DNA of 64,000 nucleotides from Clostridium sp. (GTDB lineage Bacteria; Bacillota; Clostridia; Lachnospirales; Lachnospiraceae), in contig JAMOZY010000011.1 in assembly GCA_023667695.1 (NCBI GenBank), positions 23,837 through 87,836 of the forward strand, given 5' to 3'. How positions within the stretch are numbered: position 1 is the stretch's first letter; each line of letters begins with the position of its first letter. The notes under the pieces are model-generated. The model was given only the letters and a program-made list of their open reading frames with translations, had not been told where the DNA came from and searched no databases. Of this stretch, positions 35,230-44,124 are shown one piece after another. The position numbers were made by a program, and so were the translations under genes.

Positions 35230-35362
35230 ACTATCATACCTTCCTTTCTGCTTCTAGTATGCAGATATTTCTGGAATCTATACATTTAACTACTCTATAA
35301 ACCATCCGTCCGTCCAATTATAGTCTGTTTCCGGCAGATGCATAATTCAAAAAAGAGATGCT

Positions 35363-36628
35363 TTAAGCTTCCGGCGGCAGTTCTCCAATAACGCCGGTTC
35401 TTTTTTCTTTGGAAAGTCCGCCCGTCATATGAGACTGTCCGGTGTTAACGAATCTGGCCCGGATAATGGAGTCCTCTCCATAGCGGGTGCGTATGCTGTC
35501 AATGGCGGAATTCAGCTTGGACAGCTTTTCGTTTTTCTCAGAGGAGAACAGGTTGTACTGCTGACATTCCTCATTGGTAACGTGAGCGGTAGATACGCCA
35601 AGCTGGCGGATGGGTTCCTGATTCCAGATTTGGTCAAAAAGCTGACAGGCGGTTTCATAAATAACTTCTGTTACATTGGTAGCCGTTAATAGCGTGGTCT
35701 GGTGGGACTGATGCTGGAAGTTATAATCCAGGATGGAAATGGATACTACGCTGACAAAGGCCTTGTCGGCCCGAATTCTGGCACCTACTGTTTCACAGAG
35801 AGAAAGCAGGAAGGTCTTTGCAGTTTCCGCATCCGTTACATCATAGGAAATGGTGAGAGAATTTCCATAGCTTTTGCTGGCGGCCTTGTGGTCCGTTACA
35901 ATCTCCACATCCCGGCCGTTAGCGTAATTCCAGATGATTTCCCCATGCTTCTTAAAGTGATACCGCAGGGTATTTACATCACACCGGGCAAGCTCGCCAA
36001 TGGTATGAATGCCCAGGCCATGCAGCTTCCGGCTGGTAGAGCGGCCTACGAAAAACAAGTCCTCGACTGGCAGAGGCCACATTTTATCCGATATCTCATC
36101 CGGGAACAAGGTGTGGACCAGATTCGGCTTTTTAAAGTCTGATGCCATCTTTGCCAGCAGGCGGTTGGAGGATACACCAATATTGACGGTAAATCCAAGC
36201 TCGGAGTTGATTTTATCCTTTAGGTATTCTGCAAATGCAACTGGCGAGCCATAAAGCCGGGTGGTGCCGGTCATATCACAGAAGGCTTCGTCGATACTGT
36301 ATTGCTCTACCACAGGTGCGTATTCCCGAAGAAGCTCCATCAGTTTTCGGGAGTAGTGGACATACAGGCCATAGCTGGGGGGAACGACCAGTAAATCCGG
36401 ACATTTTTTTCTGGCACTGACCAAAGGCTCACCGGTGTGAATGTGATAAGTCTTGGCAGGAGTAGACTTGGCAAGAACAATGCCATGCCGGTTCTCTTCG
36501 CTGCCCCCGACAACAGAAGGAATGGTACGCAGGTCCAGGGCAGCAGGCTCCTCCTGTAAACGGTGGGCGGCTTCCCAGGAAAGAAAGGCACTATTTACAT
36601 CTACGTGATAAATAATCGGTTCCGGCAT
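35363..36628 (-). CDS. dinB: Y-family DNA polymerase (DinB/UmuC-like)
   Basis: 421 residues. The catalytic motifs are HVDVNSAFLSWEA (Asp8 region) at the start and YSIDEAFCDM (Asp/Glu pair about residue 110), with the helix-hairpin-helix segment TIGELARCDVNTL and a little-finger domain in the C-terminal third. It is a translesion DNA polymerase. A LexA-type dyad lies over its promoter about 66 bp upstream, fitting SOS control. It is transcribed away from the peptide cluster. Confidence 0.93.
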   Translation of the reverse strand: MPEPIIYHVDVNSAFLSWEAAHRLQEEPAALDLRTIPSVVGGSEENRHGIVLAKSTPAKTYHIHTGEPLVSARKKCPDLLVVPPSYGLYVHYSRKLMELLREYAPVVEQYSIDEAFCDMTGTTRLYGSPVAFAEYLKDKINSELGFTVNIGVSSNRLLAKMASDFKKPNLVHTLFPDEISDKMWPLPVEDLFFVGRSTSRKLHGLGIHTIGELARCDVNTLRYHFKKHGEIIWNYANGRDVEIVTDHKAASKSYGNSLTISYDVTDAETAKTFLLSLCETVGARIRADKAFVSVVSISILDYNFQHQSHQTTLLTATNVTEVIYETACQLFDQIWNQEPIRQLGVSTAHVTNEECQQYNLFSSEKNEKLSKLNSAIDSIRTRYGEDSIIRARFVNTGQSHMTGGLSKEKRTGVIGELPPEA

Positions 36629-36693
36629 GATTATTTTCTCCTATATTGCATGACTATATGTGTATGGGCTTCCACGAATAATCTTATAATATC

Positions 36694-36707
36694 AAAACAT
36701 ATGTTTC
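36694..36707 (-). promoter_or_regulatory. LexA-like box before the Y-family polymerase
   Basis: AAAACATATGTTTC, centred on ACATATGT as in the DinR/LexA consensus CGAACATATGTTCG, with imperfect outer bases. It overlaps a minus-strand TTGAAA element, so binding would block the polymerase promoter. Confidence 0.5.
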
Positions 36708-36776
36708 AAGCTATTTTATCTTAGAATGCACGAGAAGTCAAAGAAGGTATCCGTGATAAAAAGACAGTAAAAATGC

Positions 36777-36790
36777 GGAACAAAAGTTCC
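36777..36790. promoter_or_regulatory. LexA-like box before the RiPP cluster
   Basis: GGAACAAAAGTTCC is a perfect inverted repeat of the GAAC-N4-GTTC type and agrees with the Bacillus DinR consensus at 12 of 14 positions. It lies 34 bp before the -35 element of the peptide gene. Confidence 0.5.
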
Positions 36791-36823
36791 TGTTTATATG
36801 AATTCCCGCACCTTGTAGCTCTC

Positions 36824-36851
36824 TTGGTTTTTGGTAAGGTTAGGGTATAAT
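36824..36851 (+). promoter_or_regulatory. Promoter of the RiPP precursor gene
   Basis: TTGGTT and a perfect TATAAT with a 16-bp spacer, 43 bp before the precursor ATG. Confidence 0.65.
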
Positions 36852-36869
36852 CTTTGACAAAAAAGATTA
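36848..36869. promoter_or_regulatory. Inverted repeat at the RiPP transcription start
   Basis: TAATCTTT and AAAGATTA with a 6-base spacer form a perfect dyad over the end of the -10 element and the expected start site; a candidate repressor site or an mRNA 5' hairpin. Confidence 0.5.
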
Positions 36870-36894
36870 AATTTCTACAAAGGAGGTGACACGT

Positions 36895-37068
36895 ATGAAG
36901 GTTGTTAATCCGGCAGGAAGAAATATGGAAACCGAGCAGCAGGCAGATTACTCTTTAAGAATGAGATGTAAGTGTTCTGGCGGTGCAGTTGCCAGCAGCA
37001 ATACGAACAGCTGTGCCTGTGGCAGCTCCCCTGCTATCGTACAGACCAACGTATATTCAACTCCGTAA
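36895..37068 (+). CDS. Cys-rich RiPP precursor peptide (Clo7bot/CLI_3235-like)
   Basis: 57 residues from the ATG at 36895, with AAAGGAGG eight bases upstream. The first 24 residues are a polar leader. The core holds all four Cys in two CxC pairs: CKCSGGAVASSNTNSCAC (25-42), with Ser, Ala, Asn and Gly between, and a tail to residue 57. This layout and the adjoining SPASM radical SAM gene fit the Clo7bot type Cys-rich bacteriocin-like peptides, probably matured to sulfur-to-carbon thioether crosslinks (ranthipeptide/sactipeptide class). Which acceptor residues are used, and whether the product is a toxin or a signal, is unknown. Single copy. Confidence 0.8.
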   Translation: MKVVNPAGRNMETEQQADYSLRMRCKCSGGAVASSNTNSCACGSSPAIVQTNVYSTP

Positions 37069-37144
37069 TAAATGGAGATTGCTTCTTAGATAGAAGCATT
37101 GTACCAACAAGGATATACGAAACCTGACATTGTACATGCAGGAG

Positions 37145-37177
37145 CCGGGCTGCAGCCATTTGTTGCAGCCCGGTTTA
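37145..37177 (+). terminator. Attenuator-like hairpin between precursor and maturase
   Basis: A perfect 10-bp GC-rich stem CCGGGCTGCA/TGCAGCCCGG, 9-base loop, then TTTAT. The short T run suggests partial read-through, giving more peptide mRNA than enzyme mRNA. A smaller hairpin GCTTCT/AGAAGC lies at 37081-37097. Confidence 0.7.
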
Positions 37178-37290
37178 TACAGGCGGTGAATCCAGGTATC
37201 GTCGGATTGGCAGATGGTAAGAATAAAAGGTTTGCAAAAGCTGTTATAGCTCGTTTCTATGGGTGATTAGGTAAAAATGGAGGTATACAA

Positions 37291-38823
37291 TTGGATAAGC
37301 AGATAGAACAATTTAATGCATATTTTAAGGATATCGTAACAGATTCTATTGACCGATACGGGATTCCCTTTGCTACAGAAAACTATAAGTATTTTTATGA
37401 TACCGGTACAGGAAAGGTCTTACAGTGCGCAGAACCAACCTATCATCTGATATGTAATTTATTTGAAAATCAGGGAGCAGTAAATCCGGAGCAGCTGAAT
37501 CTAAAGGAAGAAGAGTTCCTGTGTGCGGTTGATGAGCTGAAGGATGCCATTGAAACAGAACACATTTTTAAAGCACAAAAATTTGACCGGTTTATTTGTA
37601 CCCAGACTACGGATTTGGAAAACAAGGTTGGAAAGGCATGTCAGCAATTAATTCTGGAAGTAACAGAAAAATGTAATTTGAGATGCCGGTATTGCATCTA
37701 TGGTGATGAAACAAAGAATTTCAGAACCTTTGATACAAGAGATATGACCTTTGAAACAGCAAAAAAAGCAATGGATTATGCTTTAAGTATTGCTGACGAC
37801 GAGATGGCTTTAGCCTTTTATGGCGGAGAACCGTTAATACAGTATTCATTAATGAAAGAATGTACGGATTATTTTAAAGAGAGGTACAAAGGAAAAAAAC
37901 TGTCACTGGTATTTACCAGTAATTTAACCTTGCTGACAAAAGAAATGGCGGATTATTTTAGTGAAAATAAATTTATGGTGACCTGCAGCCTGGATGGTGA
38001 TTCGGAGAGCCATAATGAAAACCGGGTGTATTGTGGCGGAACCGGTTCCTTTGATGATACGATACGGGGCTTAAAGCTGCTGGTAGAGGCTTATGGAGAG
38101 GATGCCAAAGAACATATTGCGGTCAATACGGTAATTGATAATCCTTTTTCTATAGAAAAATTCGAGAGGATAAATGACTTTTTTCATAGTCTGTCATGGC
38201 TTCCTAAGGATATGATTATCCGGGTTTCTTACGCAGCAAAGGATAAATGGAGTGAGGATACAGGGTTATCTGCGAATATAGAGTTAATGAAAAATAAAAT
38301 GGTATTAAATGATTCATTTGTTGAATGGCTTTTTGATAAGGTAAGAAAACAGGATTCGAGGGTGTTTTCTGACAATCTTTTGAAAGAATCATTGATGGAT
38401 ATACATAAACGGGCGATAACGGATGAACCGTTGGAGGATTGTATTTTAAATGGCTGCTGTGTACCCGGAACCAGGCGGTTGTATGTCAGAGTTGACGGAA
38501 AATTTTCTGTATGTGAAAGAATTGGCTGTTCTCCGGATATTGGAAATGTAGAGGAAGGAATCAGCCTGGAAAAAATAAAAAAGTATTATGTGGATGATTA
38601 CGCAGAAAAATCTATAAATAATTGCAGCAATTGCTGGGCCGTTCAATTATGCGGCGTATGTTATTCCAGATGCTTTGATGAAAACGGATTAGATAGGAAG
38701 CGGAAAAAGGTCTTATGTGAGAATAACCGGTTTGTTTTATATAATGCATTACGGCGATATCACATGCTGTTAGAAGAACATCCGGAAATGTTAGAGGAAT
38801 ATAATGAAATCGAATTTAGCTAA
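37291..38823 (+). CDS. SPASM radical SAM peptide maturase (CcpM-like)
   Basis: 510 residues from a TTG start at 37291 with GGAGG 7 bases before it. Residues 1-115 are a RiPP recognition-type N-terminal part. The radical SAM cluster motif is C128-NLR-C132-RY-C135, followed by the YGGEPL loop. The C-terminal SPASM/twitch region contains Cys 384, 389, 390, 408, 413, 445, 448, 454, 457, 461 and 476, enough for two auxiliary iron-sulfur clusters. Such enzymes use SAM radicals to crosslink Cys in precursor peptides. Length and context match the CcpM family of Clo7bot clusters. The exporter gene starts inside its end. Confidence 0.9.
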   Translation: MDKQIEQFNAYFKDIVTDSIDRYGIPFATENYKYFYDTGTGKVLQCAEPTYHLICNLFENQGAVNPEQLNLKEEEFLCAVDELKDAIETEHIFKAQKFDRFICTQTTDLENKVGKACQQLILEVTEKCNLRCRYCIYGDETKNFRTFDTRDMTFETAKKAMDYALSIADDEMALAFYGGEPLIQYSLMKECTDYFKERYKGKKLSLVFTSNLTLLTKEMADYFSENKFMVTCSLDGDSESHNENRVYCGGTGSFDDTIRGLKLLVEAYGEDAKEHIAVNTVIDNPFSIEKFERINDFFHSLSWLPKDMIIRVSYAAKDKWSEDTGLSANIELMKNKMVLNDSFVEWLFDKVRKQDSRVFSDNLLKESLMDIHKRAITDEPLEDCILNGCCVPGTRRLYVRVDGKFSVCERIGCSPDIGNVEEGISLEKIKKYYVDDYAEKSINNCSNCWAVQLCGVCYSRCFDENGLDRKRKKVLCENNRFVLYNALRRYHMLLEEHPEMLEEYNEIEFS

Positions 38824-40570
38824 GCTTCAGCATATTTTTTCTCTGCTCTTCAGCTGTGCCAGGGGGGAAGCCATCCTTCTGGTTCTGCTTAGTGTGTTCA
38901 GCGGAGTTTACGCCTCATTGGGAGTGGTATTATGGAAGCTTATTATTGATGTGATTATGGAGGCATTACAGACAAAGGAGCTGCGGAAGGTGATTCTTCT
39001 GTTGGTCTGCTATTTCATTTATACAGCCATGGAAACGGTTCTTACCCGAAGTATTGCTCATGTACAGTGGAACTATACCGCTAAGCTGAATATCCGTCTG
39101 GGCGAGAAAATCATGGACAAAAGCTATTACATTGCTTATGAGGAATTTGACAAATCGGATACCTACGATACCATTCGGAAGGTGAATAATGAGAGTATCG
39201 CCAGTATATCCACCCTGCTTCAGCAGGGAGAGACCGTCATTCAAAATGTAGTTTCCCTGATTAGTGTTATTGTGATTTTATCTCAGTTCAGCATCTTATT
39301 TGTAGTGATTGCCATTGCCGCTATCATCCCTATGATAATCATAGATGTAAAGATGGCGGAGAAGCTCTACGAGTTGAATAATGCATTAACAGAGCCAAGG
39401 CGGTATGCAGACAAGTTTAAGGGAATGCTGACGGATTACCTGAGCATAAGGGAAATCAAGGTCTACAAAGCCTTTCATTATATTAAGGATAAGGTAGTTG
39501 CCTTACAGATGAACAGCTATGAGAAAGAGCGGAAGGTCAAGGGTGTTCAGCTGAAGGTGGATATTATTATGAACACGGTATTTATACTCGTTTGCTATGG
39601 ACTGAAGCTGGTAACGATATGTGTATCCGTCATGAGAACCTACACCATCGGAACCATTACCATGTACATAAATGCGCTGGATATGCTGGCGGATACGCTG
39701 CAGATGATTGTATATAATATAGCCGGGTTAAATGAAAATATGCTATACATCAACCTCTTGTTGAACTTCCTGGAGAAGGAGGAAATAAAACCGGGGACGC
39801 TCTCCCTGGGACAGGAGATTGGTAGTATCCGGTTCGAGCAGGTTTCCTTCCGGTACCATGGACAGAGCCGGGATACCTTACAGCAGGTATCCTTTACTTT
39901 AAAAAAGAATAAATCCTATCTTCTTTACGGGGTCAACGGAGCAGGAAAATCGACAATATTAAAGCTGCTGCTTGGGCTTTATGTGCCGACGGAAGGCAGG
40001 ATTCTGGTTGACGGTATTGACTTGCAGGATATCGATAAGGACAGTTACTATGACCGGGTAGGCGTAGTGTTTCAGGAGTTTAATAAATACCCGATGAATG
40101 TGCGGGAAAATATTGGCCTTTATGACAATGGGGATATGCAGAAGCTGGAGCAGGCAGCGGGGAAAGTGAATGCAGATGAATTCATACGGGAGCTGGATGC
40201 GGGATATGATTCGGTGCTGAATAATGAATTAAAGGATGGGGTGCAGCTATCTCTGGGACAATGGCAGAAGCTTGCAATCGCAAGAATGCTGTATCGAAAT
40301 GCAGAGATTTATATTCTGGATGAACCCTCTGCCTCCCTGGATCAGAAAACCACAGAGCGGTTAAATCGGTTGTTGTTTGGCAGGTCAGCGAAGCATACCA
40401 CCATTATGGTTTCCCATAATGAAGAAATTGCCAGGAAGGTGGATGAAATTATTGTATTGGGAAACCGGCAAGTGTTGGAAATTGGCAGTTATGAAATGCT
40501 TATGGCAAAAAAGGGATACTTTTATTCCACGATAACAAGTGAGGAGCAGAATGAAAATCATTACCAATAA
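38804..40570 (+). CDS. ABC exporter with fused membrane and ATPase domains, peptide export
   Basis: 588 residues. Six membrane helices occupy about 1-320; the ATPase has Walker A GVNGAGKST (about 376), signature LSLGQWQK (a change from LSGGQ), Walker B IYILDEPSASLD and the switch His in MVSHNEE. There is no C39 peptidase domain at the N-terminus, so the leader must be removed by another protein; the M16 peptidase gene directly after it is the candidate. Overlaps the maturase gene by 20 bp and the peptidase gene by 20 bp. Confidence 0.92.
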   Translation: MKSNLAKLQHIFSLLFSCARGEAILLVLLSVFSGVYASLGVVLWKLIIDVIMEALQTKELRKVILLLVCYFIYTAMETVLTRSIAHVQWNYTAKLNIRLGEKIMDKSYYIAYEEFDKSDTYDTIRKVNNESIASISTLLQQGETVIQNVVSLISVIVILSQFSILFVVIAIAAIIPMIIIDVKMAEKLYELNNALTEPRRYADKFKGMLTDYLSIREIKVYKAFHYIKDKVVALQMNSYEKERKVKGVQLKVDIIMNTVFILVCYGLKLVTICVSVMRTYTIGTITMYINALDMLADTLQMIVYNIAGLNENMLYINLLLNFLEKEEIKPGTLSLGQEIGSIRFEQVSFRYHGQSRDTLQQVSFTLKKNKSYLLYGVNGAGKSTILKLLLGLYVPTEGRILVDGIDLQDIDKDSYYDRVGVVFQEFNKYPMNVRENIGLYDNGDMQKLEQAAGKVNADEFIRELDAGYDSVLNNELKDGVQLSLGQWQKLAIARMLYRNAEIYILDEPSASLDQKTTERLNRLLFGRSAKHTTIMVSHNEEIARKVDEIIVLGNRQVLEIGSYEMLMAKKGYFYSTITSEEQNENHYQ

Positions 40571-41543
40571 AATTCCAGAAGCATATCGGTGCAGTATGCT
40601 GCTCTATGTGAAGGCAGGTTCTTTTATGGACGGAGAGGAAAAAGGAATCGCTCATGTGACAGAGCATATGCTGGTGGTCTTTGACAAAGAACGAAGAGAC
40701 GCTGACAGAAGGATATATGAAGTAACAGCCCATACATCCTATGAATATATGATATTTGTCATTCAATATGACGGCCGTAGGATTTCTCCCCAGGAAGTAA
40801 AGAAAATACTGTATGCCATTGCCACGGGGAGGACATTGGACTGGAAGCATTTGGAGGAATGCAAGGAGGATGTGTTAAAGGAAATCCAATGCTGTCGGCA
40901 GGGGCAGGAGGCTCTGTTAAGACAGGTGGGAGAATCCGGGCTTATCTCCCACCTACCTCTGGGAGAAGCGGAATCCGTACAGCGGCTTACAAGGGACAGA
41001 CTGGAACAATATGCAAAGGAAGTATTTCGAGGGGCAGAAAAGCAATATATCAGCATTATGCCTGCCGGAGGTCAGTATAAGATTCGCATCCTGCCGGAAA
41101 GAAAAAGAAGGTCTTATACAGAAGCGGAAGTAGAACAGCAGATATGGAAGTATATTTTTCAGGATATTCTGTATATGATATGTGAACAGGAGAATCAGAC
41201 AAGGGGGGCTTCCATCATGCATCTGTACAGTATTCGCAGTCAGAGCTATATTGTTTTTGATAGTGAGAAATGTAAAGCGGATTTCTGTCATCTGCTGTTC
41301 CATCAAGAGAGGTTTTTAAAAGCATTATTTACTATAAGATACCGGTATATGGGCGTTAGGAAATTCGACATGAATAATATGAATCAGCTTGTTGTGAATG
41401 CCGTACATAATCAGGTGCCGGTATATCAGATGAAGGAGCTGCGAAGACGGTTGTACCGGTTTAGCGGAGCCCGGCTTTATCCCTGGTATACCGCATATGT
41501 CCAAAGCCTTCCGATGATTGTCAGGAAGGATGTTGTCGAATAA
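40551..41543 (+). CDS. M16-family metallopeptidase of the RiPP cluster
   Basis: 330 residues from the ATG at 40551, with GAGGAG upstream. The inverted zinc motif H35-VTE-H39 is present, and a further Glu near 103-111 (EECKEDVLKEIQ) is at the distance expected for the third ligand. The protein corresponds to little more than one half of a usual M16B protein (about 420 residues per half), with a divergent C-terminal part lacking a second active site. It probably removes the leader of the precursor peptide, alone or as a dimer. Last gene of the cluster. Confidence 0.75.
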   Translation: MKIITNKIPEAYRCSMLLYVKAGSFMDGEEKGIAHVTEHMLVVFDKERRDADRRIYEVTAHTSYEYMIFVIQYDGRRISPQEVKKILYAIATGRTLDWKHLEECKEDVLKEIQCCRQGQEALLRQVGESGLISHLPLGEAESVQRLTRDRLEQYAKEVFRGAEKQYISIMPAGGQYKIRILPERKRRSYTEAEVEQQIWKYIFQDILYMICEQENQTRGASIMHLYSIRSQSYIVFDSEKCKADFCHLLFHQERFLKALFTIRYRYMGVRKFDMNNMNQLVVNAVHNQVPVYQMKELRRRLYRFSGARLYPWYTAYVQSLPMIVRKDVVE

Positions 41544-41725
41544 AAGAATTGTGGTTGATGAATGAATGGAATACAGATTTCCTCTTCCTGAAAATAACGG
41601 TGGATTTTATCCTGCTTTGTATGAGAAAATAAAAAAGTCTTTGTAACTATTTTAACCGTTTCACAGTCTAATAAGTGTAAAGCAAAGGATAGACCTCCGG
41701 AGGACTCAGGAAAGGAAGTGATTGT

Positions 41726-42343
41726 TTGGATGATAAGCAAATCGAAAGATTAACGGTAAAGGCTGCCCGCGGGAATGCCAAGGCCTATGGACAGTTGATT
41801 GAATATTATAAAGAGTATTTGTATCGTACAGCATGGCTTTCCATGAAGGATGAGGAACAGGCGCTGGATGTGGTCGGAGAATGTATTTTGCGTGGCTTCC
41901 GTTTCATTCACACCTTGAAGAATCCGGGATATTTTAAAACCTGGATTACCAGGATATTGCTGAATGCCATTCAGGACTACTATGGAAAGAATCCGAAGCT
42001 GGAAAGTACGGAGGAATTATACATAGCAGCACCGGAAGCATCCATATCCAGTGAGGAGAAGATGGATTTGTATCAGGCTATCGACCGGCTTCCGGAAAAG
42101 TACAAAACGGTGATTGTGCTGAAGTATTTTGATGAAATGAAGGTCAGTGAAATCGCCTATGTTATGGATATACCGGAGGGTTCGGTGAAGGCATATCTGA
42201 GCCGGGCCAGAGGAGAGTTAAGAAAATTGTTGAAGGAGGAATATTTATATGAAGATAGAATTTCAGCATATACCAGTACCCGAAGAATTGAATCAGGTAG
42301 TGGAAAAGAGTTTACACCAGGTTTACTCCAAAGAGAGGCATAA
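41726..42343 (+). CDS. ECF-type RNA polymerase sigma factor
   Basis: 205 residues from a TTG start at 41726 (AAAGGAAG upstream). Sigma region 2 (residues about 20-90, EQALDVVGECILRGFRFIHTLKNPGYFKTW) and region 4 (about 115-175, DRLPEKYKTVIVLKYFDEMKVSEIAYVMDIPEGSVKAYLSRAR) are clear. A tail of about 30 residues extends beyond region 4 within the overlap with the next gene, which encodes the likely anti-sigma factor. It may autoregulate its own promoter. Confidence 0.92.
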   Translation: MDDKQIERLTVKAARGNAKAYGQLIEYYKEYLYRTAWLSMKDEEQALDVVGECILRGFRFIHTLKNPGYFKTWITRILLNAIQDYYGKNPKLESTEELYIAAPEASISSEEKMDLYQAIDRLPEKYKTVIVLKYFDEMKVSEIAYVMDIPEGSVKAYLSRARGELRKLLKEEYLYEDRISAYTSTRRIESGSGKEFTPGLLQREA

Positions 42344-43454
42344 AAAATTTCAGAATGGAATTGTGGGCATTGGGGTATCGGCAGCAGTTGTTGCCGGAGG
42401 TATTTTCCTTGGGATGCATACGCCGGCACTGGCGGAAAATGCTCCCGGACTGTTGGAAAATGTTCCAATCCTGAGAGGTATTTTTACCAGTATGCAGGAG
42501 GATGTGGGCTTTTCCGGAGATTATGATTCGATTGGAGAAGAAGTGTCCGGTATGTATTCGGAAACGATTGGCGGTGTAACGGTAAAGCTGTCAGAAGTGT
42601 ATTGTAACGACCAGGCACTGTATGTATCCTTTACTATGGAATCCGAGGATGTTCTTCCGGATACGGATATATTAAACTGTCTCACAGTCGATGCAACAGG
42701 AGAATTTAGTTACTGGAATCCCGGACATTATGAAGGGGCAAACCGGCTAAGCTATACAGATGGAACTGCCAGCAGGGTAGACGACCATACCCTTGCCGGA
42801 ATTGCACGCTTTGATTTGCAAGAGACAAAGGTGGATACGTCGGCTTATGAGGCAGAACGGGAGCGGGCAATAGCAGCAGGGGAGAGCTGGCTCGACCATT
42901 ATGATGCGGAAGTGATAGAAAAATATTTTACAGAAAATGAGATTCCGGAGAGTTTCACCATGGAATTGGGTATTCAGTCCATCAGCCTGTGGGAAGAAGG
43001 AAATGGAATTGATAATATCAAAAGCTTTTCCGGTCCTTGGACCTTTGCACTGAATGTAGAGAAAGATACTTCGGATATTCAGGTAATTGAAGGAGGGGTA
43101 AATGATGCCGGCATTGGTTTTGAGAAAATCGTAAAGGACCGGTTTGAAATCGTGATGTATCCGGAGATTCCTACAGAATTGTTAATGAATCAGTTAAGCT
43201 ATGACCCGATTATGCTGGATGCAAACGGCGAGATGCTTGATATAGGAAATAATGGCGGAAGCATAAATGTAGTAGCAATTGCAGACCATGATATCTCACA
43301 TGTGGATGCATTTATAGTTTCTGGAAAGGCATGGGATGAATTAAGGTCGCTGTATTGGAATTCTCGTTCTGACGGTACCTATGATGGAGCTGCATTCCGG
43401 GAAATGCTGCTGGAGCAGTGTGAATATCATCAAGAGATAGAGTTTGAAGAATAA
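42249..43454 (+). CDS. DUF4179-containing anti-sigma factor
   Basis: 401 residues. The cytoplasmic N-terminus (about 1-38) is followed by one membrane helix (GIVGIGVSAAVVAGGIFLG) and a large extracytoplasmic part of the DUF4179 type beginning near NVPILRGIFTSMQ. The start has GGAGG 9 bases upstream but lies 95 bp inside the sigma gene. With that gene it forms a standard pair in which the membrane protein holds the sigma factor until an outside signal arrives. A strong terminator follows. Confidence 0.88.
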   Translation: MKIEFQHIPVPEELNQVVEKSLHQVYSKERHKKFQNGIVGIGVSAAVVAGGIFLGMHTPALAENAPGLLENVPILRGIFTSMQEDVGFSGDYDSIGEEVSGMYSETIGGVTVKLSEVYCNDQALYVSFTMESEDVLPDTDILNCLTVDATGEFSYWNPGHYEGANRLSYTDGTASRVDDHTLAGIARFDLQETKVDTSAYEAERERAIAAGESWLDHYDAEVIEKYFTENEIPESFTMELGIQSISLWEEGNGIDNIKSFSGPWTFALNVEKDTSDIQVIEGGVNDAGIGFEKIVKDRFEIVMYPEIPTELLMNQLSYDPIMLDANGEMLDIGNNGGSINVVAIADHDISHVDAFIVSGKAWDELRSLYWNSRSDGTYDGAAFREMLLEQCEYHQEIEFEE

Positions 43455-43477
43455 GGGTATGTATTAGGAGGCAGGAC

Positions 43478-43513
43478 GCCGGCTGGGATTGCAGAAATCC
43501 CAGCCGGCTTTTT
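43478..43513 (+). terminator. Rho-independent terminator after the sigma/anti-sigma pair
   Basis: A perfect 12-bp stem GCCGGCTGGGAT/ATCCCAGCCGGC with an 7-base loop, then TTTTT. Confidence 0.93.
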
Positions 43514-43743
43514 GCTGTCTGATTCGCAGATGCGTAATCATTTACCGGTTATATGGTAAGTCACAGCAGTTGTTGCCGGAGATATTAGCATCGCCTTGTA
43601 GAAGCCGCAGATAGCTGATAGAATGTATAAGATAACAGAGAGCAAAAAATGAAACCATTTTTCTGAATCAAAGGTATTATTTATAGAAGGTATGAGAGAT
43701 AAAAGAATCAATTGATAAATAGGGAGAACTTCAGGAGGATTAT

Positions 43744-44115
43744 ATGTCAAAAAAGAGAAAACTATTATTAAACGGTATTCCTGGTCTTGTATTAGCCGCA
43801 TGCTTTCCCATTGGAGGCAATATATTTCCGATTTTAATTGCAGCCTTGCCGATTCTGGTAATATTGAACTGGAAATTTTCTGATAATGTCAAAAAGCTGC
43901 TGAAATACAATGGAATTCTGTTAGCATCTGTTCTGCTTGGAATTCTTCTGAATTCCTTGTTGTATTTCTGGGTGATTCAATATGATGGGGAAGGCGTAAT
44001 GGTGATGGAGGCAGAGCTTATCATTGCATTGGTGTATAGTTTGCTGGTTATGGGAGTCGCAGTGTGGTTAAAGCATTTGACTACGAGAAGAAGGAAAGGA
44101 CGAAAGAAAAGTTAG
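43744..44115 (+). CDS. Three- to four-helix small membrane protein, unknown function
   Basis: 123 residues. Hydrophobic segments at about 8-42, 57-75 and 90-107, and a basic tail (TTRRRKGRKKS). TCAGGAGG precedes the ATG. It lies between two terminated units, and I do not recognise its family. Confidence 0.65.
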   Translation: MSKKRKLLLNGIPGLVLAACFPIGGNIFPILIAALPILVILNWKFSDNVKKLLKYNGILLASVLLGILLNSLLYFWVIQYDGEGVMVMEAELIIALVYSLLVMGVAVWLKHLTTRRRKGRKKS

Positions 44116-44124
44116 TTTAAAAAA

